DNA of 36,550 bases from an uncultured Oscillospiraceae bacterium (lineage in GTDB: Bacteria > Bacillota > Clostridia > Oscillospirales > Oscillospiraceae): NCBI GenBank assembly GCA_947588955.1, contig CANPYX010000026.1, positions 1 through 36,550 on the forward strand, in the 5' to 3' direction. Shown here piece by piece: positions 15,629 through 23,920 of the stretch. The translations under genes and the position numbers were made by a program. The first letter of the stretch is position 1, and each line of letters begins with the position of its first letter. The notes beneath the pieces are model-generated. The model was not told where the DNA came from. It made no database searches and saw nothing but the letters and a program-made list of their open reading frames with translations.

Positions 15629-15755
15629 CGGGAACACAAAGTCGAGTTGGGACTTTGACAAAGGGGATACGTTCAGATTTTTCCGACGTACATGCCGCCG
15701 GAAAAATATTTGATCTTGAGTTTTTTGACAGTCTGAATCAAGCGCGGATTGATTA
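15629..15755 (+). repeat. Dispersed repeat, copy 2 (plus orientation)
   Basis: It contains GGGAACACAAA, then a hairpin core TTTTTCCG...CGGAAAAA (15679-15708), then TTTTTTGACA, then AATCAAGCGCGGATTGATT (15736-15754). The last 19-mer also occurs exactly at 14848-14866. The 30-bp hairpin core occurs as an exact reverse complement at 36335-36364. A 57-codon frame (15598-15771) runs through it, but I read this as repeat-derived. Confidence 0.65.
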
Positions 15756-15773
15756 TGCGCTTCAAAATTGAAA

Positions 15774-15799
15774 ACGCGCGGCATTTTCAAGCCGCGCGT
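15774..15799. terminator. Terminator of the MATE gene
   Basis: ACGCGCGGC (15774-15782) and GCCGCGCGT (15791-15799) with an 8-nt loop. On the minus strand it is followed by TTTTCAATTTT, 19 nt after the MATE stop codon. Confidence 0.75.
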
Positions 15800-15817
15800 A
15801 TATTTTTTCTGTTTTGC

Positions 15818-17191
15818 CTATCCTTCCTCCACCGCGGTGAGCTCTTTGCGGACGGTCAGGACCATGGCGGTGAAGCAGGCGATGCCGCCGACGAAATTTG
15901 AGATCGGCTCGGCGACAAATACGCCGTTTACGCCGAGGCCCGCCACGGAGGGGAGTATCAGCGTCAGGGGTATGACGATGAACGCCTTGCGAAGGAGGGA
16001 GAAGAACACAGCCTGACGGGACTTGCCAAGCGCCACGAAGGCGGACTGCCCGGAAAATTGAAGCGCCATCATGAATATGCCGAAGAAGTAGATGTGCAGG
16101 GCTGGGACGCCGTAGGTCACAAGATCGGAGCTGTCGTTGAAGAGCCTTATGAACGCCTGGGGGAACAGGAAAAGCACGAGCCATGCGCAGCAGGTGAACG
16201 CCACGCACACCACCGTCATGAACCTTATGCTCTCCAGCACGCGCCCGTTCTTTTTCGCCCCGTAGTTGAAGCTTATCACCGGCTGAGCCCCGCCGGTGAG
16301 CCCCTGGACGGGGAGGGTGATTATCTCCCGCACAGAGTTTATGACGGTCATGACCCCCACGTACAGGTCACCCATGTCACCGCCCACGCGCTTTAGTGTG
16401 GCGTTGCAGATTATCTGGACAGACCCGTTGGTGACCGCCATTATGAAGCCCGAAAGCCCCAGGGCGCATATGTCACCGATGAGCCGCCCCTCAAGGCGCA
16501 GTCCCCGGAGCGTCAGGGGCACCACCGCCCTTTTGCCGGCGAGGAACAGGTATACCCACGCCGCCGAGACGCCCTGGCTTATGACTGTGGCGATCGCCGC
16601 GCCGCGCACCCCCAGGTCAAAGGCGAATATAAAGAGCGGGTCGAGGATAAGGTTCAGCGCCGCGCCGATGAGAACCGTAAGCATACCCGTGACGCCGAAG
16701 CCCTGGGCGTTGACGTAGGAGTTCATGCCAAGGCTCGTCATGACAAAGAGCGTCCCCAAAAGGTATACGGATATGTAGCTCTCCGCGTAAGGGTACGTGT
16801 CATCGCTGGCGCCGAATAGGTAGAGTATGGGTCTTCTCGCCGCGTAGCATAGTCCCGCCAGCGCCACGCCGGAGATGAGCAGCAGGAGGAAGGAGGTGCC
16901 CATTATCCGCTCCGCCCGCCTCCTGTCCCCGGCGCCCCGCGCCATGGAAAAGAGCGGCGCGCCGCCGATACCGAAAAGCTGGGTGAAGGCGGAGATGATA
17001 GTGATTATGGGCAAACACAGCCCCACGCCTGTGAGCGCCGTGGTCCCTACGCCCTCGATATGCCCGATGTAGACCCTGTCCACCACGTTATACAGCACAT
17101 TTATGAGCTGCGCCAATGTCATGGGAAGCGCAATCCTGAGAATGCTCCTCTTGACATTGCCGGTCCCGAAATCTCCAACAACCCCAGCCAT
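15818..17191 (-). CDS. MATE-family efflux transporter
   Basis: 457 residues starting at ATG 17191, where AAGGAAGG is 10 nt upstream; a GTG at 17200 sits against the ribosome binding site and is less likely. Twelve hydrophobic segments and typical MATE signatures are present: SILRIALPMTLAQLINVLYNVVDRVYIGHIEG at the N-terminus, GGAPLFSMARGAGDRRRAERIMG, and the matching GGAQPVISFNYGAKKNGRV at the start of the second half. MATE proteins expel cationic compounds or metabolites in exchange for Na+ or H+. It is monocistronic, with its own promoter and terminator. Confidence 0.92.
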   Translation of the reverse strand: MAGVVGDFGTGNVKRSILRIALPMTLAQLINVLYNVVDRVYIGHIEGVGTTALTGVGLCLPIITIISAFTQLFGIGGAPLFSMARGAGDRRRAERIMGTSFLLLLISGVALAGLCYAARRPILYLFGASDDTYPYAESYISVYLLGTLFVMTSLGMNSYVNAQGFGVTGMLTVLIGAALNLILDPLFIFAFDLGVRGAAIATVISQGVSAAWVYLFLAGKRAVVPLTLRGLRLEGRLIGDICALGLSGFIMAVTNGSVQIICNATLKRVGGDMGDLYVGVMTVINSVREIITLPVQGLTGGAQPVISFNYGAKKNGRVLESIRFMTVVCVAFTCCAWLVLFLFPQAFIRLFNDSSDLVTYGVPALHIYFFGIFMMALQFSGQSAFVALGKSRQAVFFSLLRKAFIVIPLTLILPSVAGLGVNGVFVAEPISNFVGGIACFTAMVLTVRKELTAVEEG

Positions 17192-17216
17192 TTTTCCCAC
17201 ACCTTCCTTTTTAAAA

Positions 17217-17245
17217 ATTATACCTCAAACGGTCGGGAATTTCAA
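17217..17245 (-). promoter_or_regulatory. MATE gene promoter
   Basis: On the minus strand, TTGAAA (17240-17245), a 17-bp spacer and TATAAT (17217-17222). The leader is only about 20 nt. Confidence 0.7.
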
Positions 17246-17279
17246 TCGAGCCTTGAATAATGACGAAAGCAAAAATTAC

Positions 17280-17308
17280 TTGACATTTCGTCTTTTTGAC
17301 GGTAAAAT
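17280..17308 (+). promoter_or_regulatory. rny promoter with long leader
   Basis: A consensus TTGACA (17280-17285), a 17-bp spacer and TAAAAT (17303-17308). The transcript would carry about 150 nt before the rny ATG. An 8-bp stem with G-U pairs, GGATGGTA/TGCTATCC, forms near 17320-17345. No known riboswitch was recognised in the leader. Confidence 0.7.
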
Positions 17309-17465
17309 AAAGGATGGTATTTTTTCAAGATGCTATCCTACCGTACATCAATGGGGATATGAACGGTGCTGACATACATTATTTTCATTGAGTGTGGTAT
17401 TTTGGTGTTTCGGAATCGTATCGAATAATTTACAATTTATAGAAAGGGAGGTGTTTTATCTCAAT

Positions 17466-19007
17466 ATGTGGATCGCAATAGCAGCACTGCTGGGTCTTGT
17501 CCTGGGGGCGGGTGGGATGTTTGCCCTTGTCCAGATGAAGCGCAAGCGTGACCAGCGCACCATCGAGGACGCCGAGGAGCAGGCCAAGCAGATCATCAAT
17601 GACGCCATAAAGAGCGCGGAAAACAAAAAGCGCGAGGCGCTTTTGGAGGCCAAGGAGGAGATACACGCAAGCCGTACCGAGTACGAGCGTGAGGTAAAGG
17701 AACGCCGCGCGGAGCTTTCAAAGCAGGAGCGCCGTCTTCAGCAGAAGGAGGAGGCGCTGGACAAGAAGACGGAGAACATCGAGCGCAAGAACGACCAGAT
17801 CACCAAGAAGCTCTCCGAGCTGGACGCCGCCAAGGAGGAGGTCGCCCTTGTCAAGAGGGGCCAGCTTGAGATGCTGGAGAAGATCTCCGGCTACACAGTT
17901 GACGAGGCAAAGGCATACCTCATCAAGAACGTTGAGACAGAGTGCACCCACGAGGTCGCCATGAAGATTAAGGAAATCGAGGCGCGCTTCAAGGAGGAGT
18001 CCGACGAGAAGGCAAAGGAGGTCATAAGCCTCGCCATCCAACGCTGCGCCGCCGACCATGTGGCGGAGGCGACGGTCTCCGTGGTCCCGCTGCCCAACGA
18101 CGAGATGAAGGGCAGGATCATAGGGCGCGAGGGACGCAACATACGCAGTATAGAGAACCTCACGGGCGTGGACCTCATCATTGACGACACACCGGAGGCC
18201 ATAACGGTCTCCAGCTTTGACCCGGTCCGCCGCGAGATAGCGCGTCTGGCGCTGGAGAAGCTCATTCAGGACGGGCGCATCCACCCCACGCGCATTGAGG
18301 AAATGGTTGAAAAGGCCCGCCGGGAGGTGGACGCCACCATCAAGGCGGAGGGCGAGCGTGCCGTATTTGAGACAGGCGTGCGCGGCCTGCACCCGGAGCT
18401 GGTGAAGCTCCTTGGGCGCCAGAAGTACCGCACCAGCTACGGTCAGAACGTTTTGAACCACTCCAAGGAGGTCGCCCACATCGCGGGGCTCCTTGCCTCC
18501 GAGCTGGGCGTGGACGTGGCCACCGCAAAGCGCGCGGGACTTCTCCACGACCTGGGCAAGTCCGTGGACCACGAGATGGAGGGCTCACATGTCCAGCTGG
18601 GCGTGGAGCTTGCCCGCCGCTATCACGAGTCCGAGGAGGTCATCCACGCCATCGAGGCGCACCACGGCGACGTGGAGCCCCACACCATCATCGCCTGCCT
18701 TGTCCAGGCGGCAGACACCATCTCCGCCGCGCGTCCCGGCGCGCGCCGCGAGAACATTGAAAGCTACATCAAGCGTCTTGAAAAGCTTGAGGAGCTCACA
18801 GGCTCCTTCAAGGGCGTTGAGACGAGCTACGCTATCCAGGCGGGGCGTGAGATACGCATAATGGTCAAGCCTGAGGAGGTATCCGAGGACGAGATGGTCC
18901 TGCTTGCCAGGGACATCGCCAGAAAGATCGAGCAGGAGCTTGAGTACCCAGGACAGATCAAGGTGAATCTCTTCCGCGAGACCAAGGCCGTGGAGTACGC
19001 AAAATAA
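17466..19007 (+). CDS. rny: Ribonuclease Y
   Basis: 513 residues, the normal RNase Y length. It is the membrane-anchored endonuclease that starts mRNA decay in Firmicutes. Residues 2-24 are the membrane anchor. Residues about 28-180 are a long charged coiled coil, and about 205-265 a KH domain ([16 protein letters not shown]). The HD domain has His332 ([13 protein letters not shown]) and the HD pair 361-362 ([12 protein letters not shown]). I chose ATG 17466 because it begins directly at the anchor. The GGGAGG site is 13-14 nt away, longer than ideal, and an in-frame GTG lies closer, so the start is slightly uncertain. A terminator follows at once. Confidence 0.95.
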   Translation: MWIAIAALLGLVLGAGGMFALVQMKRKRDQRTIEDAEEQAKQIINDAIKSAENKKREALLEAKEEIHASRTEYEREVKERRAELSKQERRLQQKEEALDKKTENIERKNDQITKKLSELDAAKEEVALVKRGQLEMLEKISGYTVDEAKAYLIKNVETECTHEVAMKIKEIEARFKEESDEKAKEVISLAIQRCAADHVAEATVSVVPLPNDEMKGRIIGREGRNIRSIENLTGVDLIIDDTPEAITVSSFDPVRREIARLALEKLIQDGRIHPTRIEEMVEKARREVDATIKAEGERAVFETGVRGLHPELVKLLGRQKYRTSYGQNVLNHSKEVAHIAGLLASELGVDVATAKRAGLLHDLGKSVDHEMEGSHVQLGVELARRYHESEEVIHAIEAHHGDVEPHTIIACLVQAADTISAARPGARRENIESYIKRLEKLEELTGSFKGVETSYAIQAGREIRIMVKPEEVSEDEMVLLARDIARKIEQELEYPGQIKVNLFRETKAVEYAK

Positions 19008-19021
19008 CACGGACAGATTGG

Positions 19022-19054
19022 AAAGCCTCCGGCTGTTTGCCGGAGGCTTTTTTG
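19022..19054 (+). terminator. rny terminator
   Basis: AAAGCCTCCGGC (19022-19033), loop TGTTT and GCCGGAGGCTTT (19039-19050) followed by TTT. The next gene's AAGGAG (19055-19060) begins just after the T-run, so some read-through into the phosphodiesterase gene is likely. Confidence 0.9.
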
Positions 19055-19067
19055 AAGGAGAATGGGA

Positions 19068-20135
19068 ATGGAGCGAATCAAGAACGCGGCTCTCATAATC
19101 CTTGCCGCCGCCCTGATTGCCGGTGGGGCGTGGGTTGGGAACCTTTATCTCAACATCTCCGCCGGGGACGCGGAGCTTGAGGAAACCCGCGCCGAGGTAT
19201 CTGCGCTGGAGGAGAAGGTGCGGGAGCTGGAGAGCAGACCGGAGACGGAACCGGAACCGGGACCGGAACTGGAGCCGCCGAAGGAGCCGGTACAGAAGGC
19301 GCCGCCCGCCGGTGCGCCCACGGGCAGGGAGATTCTTGAAGCCCATCGGGTAGTCGCGCACGCGTTGGGTCCCAGTGAGGACTGGCAGGGCAGAAATTGC
19401 GTTGAAGGCTTTGAAAAGGCGTATGAAAACGGCACCCGCGTCTTCGAGGCGGACATAATCTTCACCGCCGACGGCGAGCTGGTCCTGCGCCACGACTGGG
19501 GTGCCAGCATAGGCGAGGGGGACAAACCCGGCGACGTTTTGACGCTGGAGGAATACGAATCCTTCAACCCGATACTCGGCAAATACACCGCCATGACCTT
19601 TCGCGACCTTTTGGAGCTTATGGACAGATATCAGGACATCGTCGTCGTGACGGACACCAAGCACACGGACCCTGAGGTCGTCTCCGTGCAGTTTACGAAG
19701 CTCCGCAACGACGCGGAGGAGTCGGGTCTGCTCTACCTCTTTGACAGGATATACATTCAGCTGTACAACCGGCGCATGTATGACGCCCTTGAGCGGATTG
19801 ACCACTTCCCCCACTACATTCTGACCCTTTACGCCTCCGGGTTCAACAACACCATGGAGCAGTTTCAGGACTACGCACTTTTCTGTAACGAAAACGGCAT
19901 TGAGGGTATAACCATGTGGAATTACTGGTGGAGGCCGGAATACAAGGAGGTCCTTGAAATGTTCGAGCTGCTCTCCTGGGTCCACACGGTTGACGACGAA
20001 AAGGAGGCGAGGTCGCTCCTTGAGCAAGGGGTCACCGGCGTCTACACCAACTCCCTCACCGAGCCTCAGTTAGCGCCGGAATCGGAACCGGAACCCGAAA
20101 CGGAGACTGAAACGGAGCTCGAGGAACAGATATAA
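19068..20135 (+). CDS. Membrane-anchored glycerophosphodiester phosphodiesterase-like protein
   Basis: 355 residues from ATG 19068 (7 nt after AAGGAG); ATG 19062 is too close. Residues 5-25 are an N-terminal anchor. A coiled-coil stretch with a Pro/Glu-rich linker follows (PETEPEPGPELEP), then a GDPD TIM-barrel domain. The domain keeps AHALG, FEADIIFTADGELVLRHDW (metal-binding E and D, then the catalytic-type HD), and VTDTKH. The classical HRG and PENT elements appear as HAL and RNC, as in a cell-envelope subgroup of GDPD-like proteins. The C-terminal tail is a second Pro/Glu/Thr-rich stretch (PESEPEPETETETE). It probably acts outside the membrane on glycerophosphodiester or teichoic-acid-like substrates. 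Confidence 0.78.
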   Translation: MERIKNAALIILAAALIAGGAWVGNLYLNISAGDAELEETRAEVSALEEKVRELESRPETEPEPGPELEPPKEPVQKAPPAGAPTGREILEAHRVVAHALGPSEDWQGRNCVEGFEKAYENGTRVFEADIIFTADGELVLRHDWGASIGEGDKPGDVLTLEEYESFNPILGKYTAMTFRDLLELMDRYQDIVVVTDTKHTDPEVVSVQFTKLRNDAEESGLLYLFDRIYIQLYNRRMYDALERIDHFPHYILTLYASGFNNTMEQFQDYALFCNENGIEGITMWNYWWRPEYKEVLEMFELLSWVHTVDDEKEARSLLEQGVTGVYTNSLTEPQLAPESEPEPETETETELEEQI

Positions 20136-20151
20136 ATTTGCTTTACAGCAG

Positions 20152-20195
20152 AAAAAATTTTCGGAAACGTCCGCAGACGTTTCCGAAAATTTTTT
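20152..20195. terminator. 20-bp perfect terminator hairpin with conserved tail
   Basis: A 20-bp perfect stem (20152-20171 with 20176-20195), loop CGCA, begins with AAAAAA and ends with TTTTTT, so it works on both strands. It is followed by GCACGTTCCCCTT, a tail also found after the hairpin at 36421-36458. Confidence 0.85.
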
Positions 20196-20207
20196 GCACG
20201 TTCCCCT

Positions 20208-20237
20208 TCAAAAAAAGGGCTTTCGCCCTTTTTTTGA
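20208..20237. terminator. hpf terminator
   Basis: TCAAAAAAAGGGC (20208-20220), loop TTTC and GCCCTTTTTTTGA (20225-20237). It lies 4 nt from the hpf stop, and A/T runs on both arms make it bidirectional. Confidence 0.8.
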
Positions 20238-20240
20238 CCG

Positions 20241-20777
20241 TTAGTCGCTCTCAATGAGTCCGTATCCGCCGTTGTTGCGCTTGTAGACTACGGCGAATCT
20301 GCCCTCGTCGTCCTGGTTCTTGAATACGAAAAACTCGTGCTCAAGAAGGTTCATCTGCAAAATCGCCTCGTCGACGGTCATGGGTTTGATGGAGAATCGC
20401 TTGGTGCGCACCACGTTGAATTCCTCGTCCTCCTCGTCGTCGGGGACGACTACCGGGGGCTTGATCTCCCGCTCAAAGGCTCCGTCACGGAGCTTTTTCT
20501 CCAGGCGGGTCTTGTTCTTGCGTATCTGCCGCTCAATGGAGGCGGCGGCGGAATCAATTGAGGCGTACATATCCCCCGTAGTCTCGGTCACCCGGTAGAT
20601 CATCCCGCCGGCACGGATGGTGGCCTCAACAATGAAGCGCCCGCGCTCCATGGAGAAGGTCACAGAGGCGTCCGCCTCGCTTTTGAAAAGCCTGTCCAGC
20701 TTCCCCAGCTTCTTCTCCGCGTATGCCCTCACATCCTCGGAGACCTGCAGCTTCTTCTCGGCAAAAGTAAACCTCAT
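20241..20777 (-). CDS. hpf: Ribosome hibernation-promoting factor, long form
   Basis: 178 residues from ATG 20777 (AAAGGAG 8 nt upstream); the longer frame to 20909 lacks a ribosome binding site and crosses the promoter. The N-terminal 100 residues are the S30AE/RaiA domain (MRFTFAEKKLQVSEDVRAYAEKKLGKLDRLF, SFSMERG-like strand). The C-terminal about 55 residues are the dimerisation domain of long HPF (VVRTKRFSIKPMTVDEAILQMNLLEHEFFVFKN). The protein pairs two 70S ribosomes into 100S dimers in stationary phase or stress. The acidic PDDEEDEEF linker is typical. Confidence 0.95.
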   Translation of the reverse strand: MRFTFAEKKLQVSEDVRAYAEKKLGKLDRLFKSEADASVTFSMERGRFIVEATIRAGGMIYRVTETTGDMYASIDSAAASIERQIRKNKTRLEKKLRDGAFEREIKPPVVVPDDEEDEEFNVVRTKRFSIKPMTVDEAILQMNLLEHEFFVFKNQDDEGRFAVVYKRNNGGYGLIESD

Positions 20778-20828
20778 TTCGTCCACTCCTTTCTGTGTAC
20801 AGAGAGCTCTTATGCCCCCCGTGACAGC

Positions 20829-20857
20829 ATTATAACACAGGCTGTGTAAAAAATGAA
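20829..20857 (-). promoter_or_regulatory. hpf promoter
   Basis: On the minus strand, TATAAT (20829-20834) with an extended TGT, and a weak TTCATT -35 (20852-20857) at 17 bp. The spacer holds a 13-bp inverted repeat, ACACAG-G-CTGTGT, next to the -10, a possible regulator site. Confidence 0.55.
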
Positions 20858-20905
20858 CAAATATTTTGAAAATTTCATAAATATTTTTTGTAAATTCACA
20901 AACCC

Positions 20906-21748
20906 TCACAGCACCTCGGTGGCGTGGCGGGTGACGTGGCAGCCGATGTTGACAACGCAGGCGGTGCCGGCGATGTGGGAGGCGAAGGCGTTTATATTCA
21001 CCGCCAGCGCCGTGGTCCTGCCGCCGAAGCCCTGGGGACCGATGCCCATGCGGTTTATCTTTTCCAGAACACGCCTTTCCATGTCTGCGTAAAACCCGTC
21101 ATCGCTGCGCCTGTCCACGGAGCGGGTGAGGGCGAGCTTCGCCATATGCGCCGCCTTCTCCACCGTGCCTCCTATGCCCACGCCCACCACCACGGGAGGG
21201 CAGGGGTCCGCGCCGGCTATGCTCACCGTCTCCGCGATAAAGTCCTCAAACTCCTCAATTTTCGCCGAGGGCAGGAACATTTTCATTCGGCTCTTGTTCT
21301 CGCTTCCGAAGCCCTTGGGGGCGACGGCGAGGGTCAATCTGTCCCCCGGCACGAGGCGCGTCCATATGACGGGCGGGGTGTTGTCGCCGGTGTTGACCCG
21401 GCGGAAGGGGTCCGCCACCACGGATTTGCGGAGATAGCCGTTGACGTAGCCCCGGCGGACGCCCTCGGTTATCGCCTCCTCAAAGTCCCCGCCGGTGATG
21501 TGGACCTCCTGCCCCAGGTCGGCGAAGACCACCGCCATGCCGGTGTCCTGGCATATGGGAAGGCCGTTGTCCGAGGCGCACCTGAAATTTTCCACCATGT
21601 CGCAAAGGGCGCCGCGCCCCGCCTCCGAGGGCTCCCTCTCCGCCGCCGACTCAATCGCCGCGCGAAGGTCGGGCGTCAGCACCGTCGCCGCGCGGATACA
21701 AAGGCGCTCGATGGCGTCGGTTATGGCAAAAGCTTCTATTTCTCTCAT
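20906..21748 (-). CDS. Class I fumarate hydratase (or tartrate dehydratase) alpha subunit
   Basis: 280 residues from ATG 21748 (GGAGGGG upstream), the size of the FumA N-terminal/alpha half. It interconverts fumarate and malate (or acts on tartrate) with an oxygen-sensitive 4Fe-4S cluster. The three cluster cysteines are in PICQDTG, ADPCPP and NIGCHVTRH. GSENKSRMKMF and PQGFGGRTTALAV are further family signatures. The beta (C-terminal) subunit normally lies next to alpha, but here the next gene is hpf. Either the beta gene is elsewhere or the cluster was split. It is divergent from the TtcA-like gene through overlapping promoters. Confidence 0.9.
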   Translation of the reverse strand: MREIEAFAITDAIERLCIRAATVLTPDLRAAIESAAEREPSEAGRGALCDMVENFRCASDNGLPICQDTGMAVVFADLGQEVHITGGDFEEAITEGVRRGYVNGYLRKSVVADPFRRVNTGDNTPPVIWTRLVPGDRLTLAVAPKGFGSENKSRMKMFLPSAKIEEFEDFIAETVSIAGADPCPPVVVGVGIGGTVEKAAHMAKLALTRSVDRRSDDGFYADMERRVLEKINRMGIGPQGFGGRTTALAVNINAFASHIAGTACVVNIGCHVTRHATEVL

Positions 21749-21782
21749 GGTCCCCTCCGAATAAATCAAATATTGTGAAATA

Positions 21783-21815
21783 AGTATATCACATTCCCGC
21801 GAGATGTGGTACAAT
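21783..21815. promoter_or_regulatory. Overlapping divergent promoters (fumarase alpha / TtcA-like)
   Basis: For the minus gene, TGATATACT with -10 at 21783-21788. For the plus gene, TGGTACAAT with -10 at 21810-21815. Both are extended -10 types with poor -35 elements, and they lie within 33 bp, so the two transcripts must compete. Confidence 0.5.
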
Positions 21816-21850
21816 AATTGCGGCGCAAATCATTTTTTTCGGAGGCGCGT

Positions 21851-22693
21851 ATGTCAAGAGAGCTTACCCGCGCGCAGCTCATCGAGCGGAGCATAATAAA
21901 AAAATACCGGGGGGAGCTGTGGAACCCCTTCACCTACGCCATAAACAGATACGAGCTCATAAAGCCGGGGGACTCCATCGCCGTGTGCGTCTCCGGCGGG
22001 AAGGACTCGATGCTGCTGGCGAAGCTCATGCAGGAGCTCCACCGCCACACCGCCGTGCCCTTTGACCTGCGCTATATCGTCATGGACCCGGGGTACAACA
22101 GGGAGAACAGGGAGAAGATCGAGCTCAACGCGGCGCTCCTGGAGCTGCCGGTGGAGATATTTGAAAGCGACATTTTCGCCGTCGCCAACTCCCAGGAGAG
22201 GAACCCCTGCTACCTCTGCGCGCGTATGCGCAGAGGGTATCTTTACGCAAAGGCGCGGGACCTGGGGTGCAACAAGATAGCTCTGGGGCACCACTTCAAC
22301 GACGTCATCGAGACAACGCTGATGGGAATGCTCTTCGGCGCGCAGCTCCAGGCGATGATGCCCAAGCTCCACAGCACGAACTTCCCCGGAATGGAGCTGA
22401 TACGCCCGCTCTACTGCGTCCACGAGGAGGACATCGTCGCCTGGGCGCGGTACAACGGGCTCGAATTCCTGCGCTGTGCCTGCCGCTTCACCGAGGGGCT
22501 GGAGTCCGGGGAGCTGTCCGGGAAGCGGAGGGAGACGAAGGAGCTCATAAGGGAGCTCAAGAAGACCAACCCCAACGTGGAAAAGTCCATCTTCAACGCC
22601 ATTCACGAGGTGAGCCTGGACACCTTCCCCGTCTACAAAACGCGGGGCGTGGAGCACTCCTTTCTGGAGCGGTACGACGAGGGGAAAATTTGA
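21851..22693 (+). CDS. ttcA: TtcA-like tRNA thiolation ATPase (PP-loop)
   Basis: 280 residues from ATG 21851 (GGAGG 6 nt upstream). The PP-loop is CVSGGKDSMLL (about 45-55). NPCYLCARMRRGYLYAKA carries the paired cysteines of the TtcA group, and ALGHHFNDVIETTLMG and LRCACRFTEG follow the TtcA order. TtcA enzymes adenylate C32 of tRNA and add sulfur using an Fe-S cluster. Several Clostridia have related PP-loop proteins of unknown target, so the exact tRNA modification is inferred. It is followed closely by perR. Confidence 0.82.
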   Translation: MSRELTRAQLIERSIIKKYRGELWNPFTYAINRYELIKPGDSIAVCVSGGKDSMLLAKLMQELHRHTAVPFDLRYIVMDPGYNRENREKIELNAALLELPVEIFESDIFAVANSQERNPCYLCARMRRGYLYAKARDLGCNKIALGHHFNDVIETTLMGMLFGAQLQAMMPKLHSTNFPGMELIRPLYCVHEEDIVAWARYNGLEFLRCACRFTEGLESGELSGKRRETKELIRELKKTNPNVEKSIFNAIHEVSLDTFPVYKTRGVEHSFLERYDEGKI

Positions 22694-22702
22694 ATCGGGC
22701 TA

Positions 22703-22731
22703 TTGCTTTTTCGCGGCGCTTGTGGTATGCT
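22703..22731 (+). promoter_or_regulatory. perR-rubrerythrin promoter
   Basis: TTGCTT (22703-22708), a 17-bp spacer and TATGCT (22726-22731) with TGG. A CTTGT...ACAAG inverted repeat spans the -10 (22719-22739). No canonical PerR box is visible. Confidence 0.5.
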
Positions 22732-22764
22732 TAAACAAGAATGATTCCTGTTAGGGGTGATGGC

Positions 22765-23163
22765 ATGGCGATAGAGAGAAGGAGCGAGAAGCGCGAGGCG
22801 GTGCTGTCGCTTCTCCGCTCGGTCAAATGCCACCCCTCGGCGGAGTGGGTCCACGCGCGTCTCAGGGAGACGTACCCCGGTCTGAGCCTGGGGACGGTTT
22901 ACCGGAACCTCCGCCAGCTCACAGAGGAGGGGCTTGTAAGGAGCGTGGGCGTGATAGACGGGCAGGAGCGGTTTGACGGGAACGTTTCGCCCCACTGCCA
23001 CTTCGTCTGCTCCAAATGCGGCGCCGTGACGGACGTGGAGCTCCCCGTGGGCGCCGGCGCGGTGAAAAGCGCGGAAAGGCTAACCGGCGGCATGGTCGAC
23101 GGGGTGGAGGTGCGCTTCACCGGTCTGTGCGCCGGATGCAGGCAAGAGGATATACAGGTCTGA
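22765..23163 (+). CDS. perR: PerR-type Fur-family repressor
   Basis: 132 residues from ATG 22765 (AGGGGTG upstream); the longer frame from 22741 adds eight residues across that site. The winged helix includes [30 protein letters not shown]. The sensor-metal site fits PerR: the His of HPSAEW, the Asp of RFDGN and the HCHF pair. The structural zinc site is CSKCG plus CAGC. PerR senses peroxide by metal-catalysed His oxidation. Its place directly before reverse rubrerythrin supports peroxide control of that gene. Confidence 0.88.
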   Translation: MAIERRSEKREAVLSLLRSVKCHPSAEWVHARLRETYPGLSLGTVYRNLRQLTEEGLVRSVGVIDGQERFDGNVSPHCHFVCSKCGAVTDVELPVGAGAVKSAERLTGGMVDGVEVRFTGLCAGCRQEDIQV

Positions 23164-23209
23164 ACCTTGTATATACATATTTCAAATCTTTTACACTGGA
23201 GGTAACACT

Positions 23210-23797
23210 ATGAAGAAATGGGTCTGCCCTGTCTGCGGGTATGTTTATGAAGGCGAGAATCCCCCTGAGTTCTGCCCCGTCTGCAAGGTCCCAGGAAGCA
23301 AGTTCAAGCCCATGGAGGACACAGCCAAGCTCGCCGCCGAGCACGAGTTCGGCATCTACGCCAAGACTGTGAAGAACAACGCCGACATATCCGAGGAGGA
23401 CAAGAAGTACATCTTTGACCAGCTCATGGCAAACTTCAACGGCGAGTGCTCCGAGGTGGGAATGTACCTGTGCATGGCGCGCATCGCCCACCGGGAGGGC
23501 TATCCCGAAATCGGCCTCTACTGGGAGAAGGCGGCATACGAGGAGGCGGAGCACGCCGCCAAGTTCGCCGAGCTCCTGGGCAGCGACCTGGAGCCCAACA
23601 TGAAGGCCGACACCAAGGCAAACCTCGCCTGGCGCGTTGACTGCGAGTTCGGCGCCACCCAGGGCAAGTTCGACCTTGCCGCCTGCGCCAAAAAGAACGG
23701 CCTGGACGCCATTCACGACACCGTGCACGAAATGGCCCGCGACGAGGCGCGTCATGGGAAGGCGCTGAAGGGGCTGCTGGAAAGATATTTCAAATAA
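23210..23797 (+). CDS. Reverse rubrerythrin
   Basis: 195 residues. The rubredoxin domain comes first (Cys6, 9, 22, 25 in CPVCG and CPVC) and the diiron ferritin-like domain second. This is the reverse of classical rubrerythrin and typical of clostridial revRbr. Diiron ligands lie in [29 protein letters not shown] and [11 protein letters not shown]. It reduces hydrogen peroxide and, through rubredoxin/NADH reductases, oxygen in the cytoplasm. It has GGAGG 7 nt before the ATG, follows perR by 46 nt and probably shares its transcript. The terminator is at 23826-23868. Confidence 0.93.
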   Translation: MKKWVCPVCGYVYEGENPPEFCPVCKVPGSKFKPMEDTAKLAAEHEFGIYAKTVKNNADISEEDKKYIFDQLMANFNGECSEVGMYLCMARIAHREGYPEIGLYWEKAAYEEAEHAAKFAELLGSDLEPNMKADTKANLAWRVDCEFGATQGKFDLAACAKKNGLDAIHDTVHEMARDEARHGKALKGLLERYFK

Positions 23798-23825
23798 GCC
23801 GTTATTACTGAATAAACCTGTTTTC

Positions 23826-23868
23826 AAAAGCTTCAAACCCCTTGGGACACAAGGGGTTTGAAGCTTTT
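23826..23868. terminator. 19-bp perfect terminator after rubrerythrin
   Basis: AAAAGCTTCAAACCCCTTG (23826-23844), loop GGACA and the exact complement at 23850-23868 ending in CTTTT. Confidence 0.88.
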
Positions 23869-23920
23869 AGGGGGGGTATTTCAAGGAGTGGTGAAGTGAA
23901 AACACAGCAATAATAAGAAA

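Noticed and set aside
15598-15771. 57-codon plus-strand frame starting MQIENYSC
   Set aside because: It runs through the dispersed repeat, and the exact copy of its core at 36335-36364 stops early in the same frame. There is no ribosome binding site. I treat it as repeat-derived.
17309-17465. Riboswitch in the rny leader
   Set aside because: The leader is long enough and holds one weak stem, but I could not match it to a known class.
18585-20027. 480-codon minus-strand open frame across rny and the phosphodiesterase gene
   Set aside because: It spans two well-supported plus-strand genes and the terminator between them, and has no recognisable domain.
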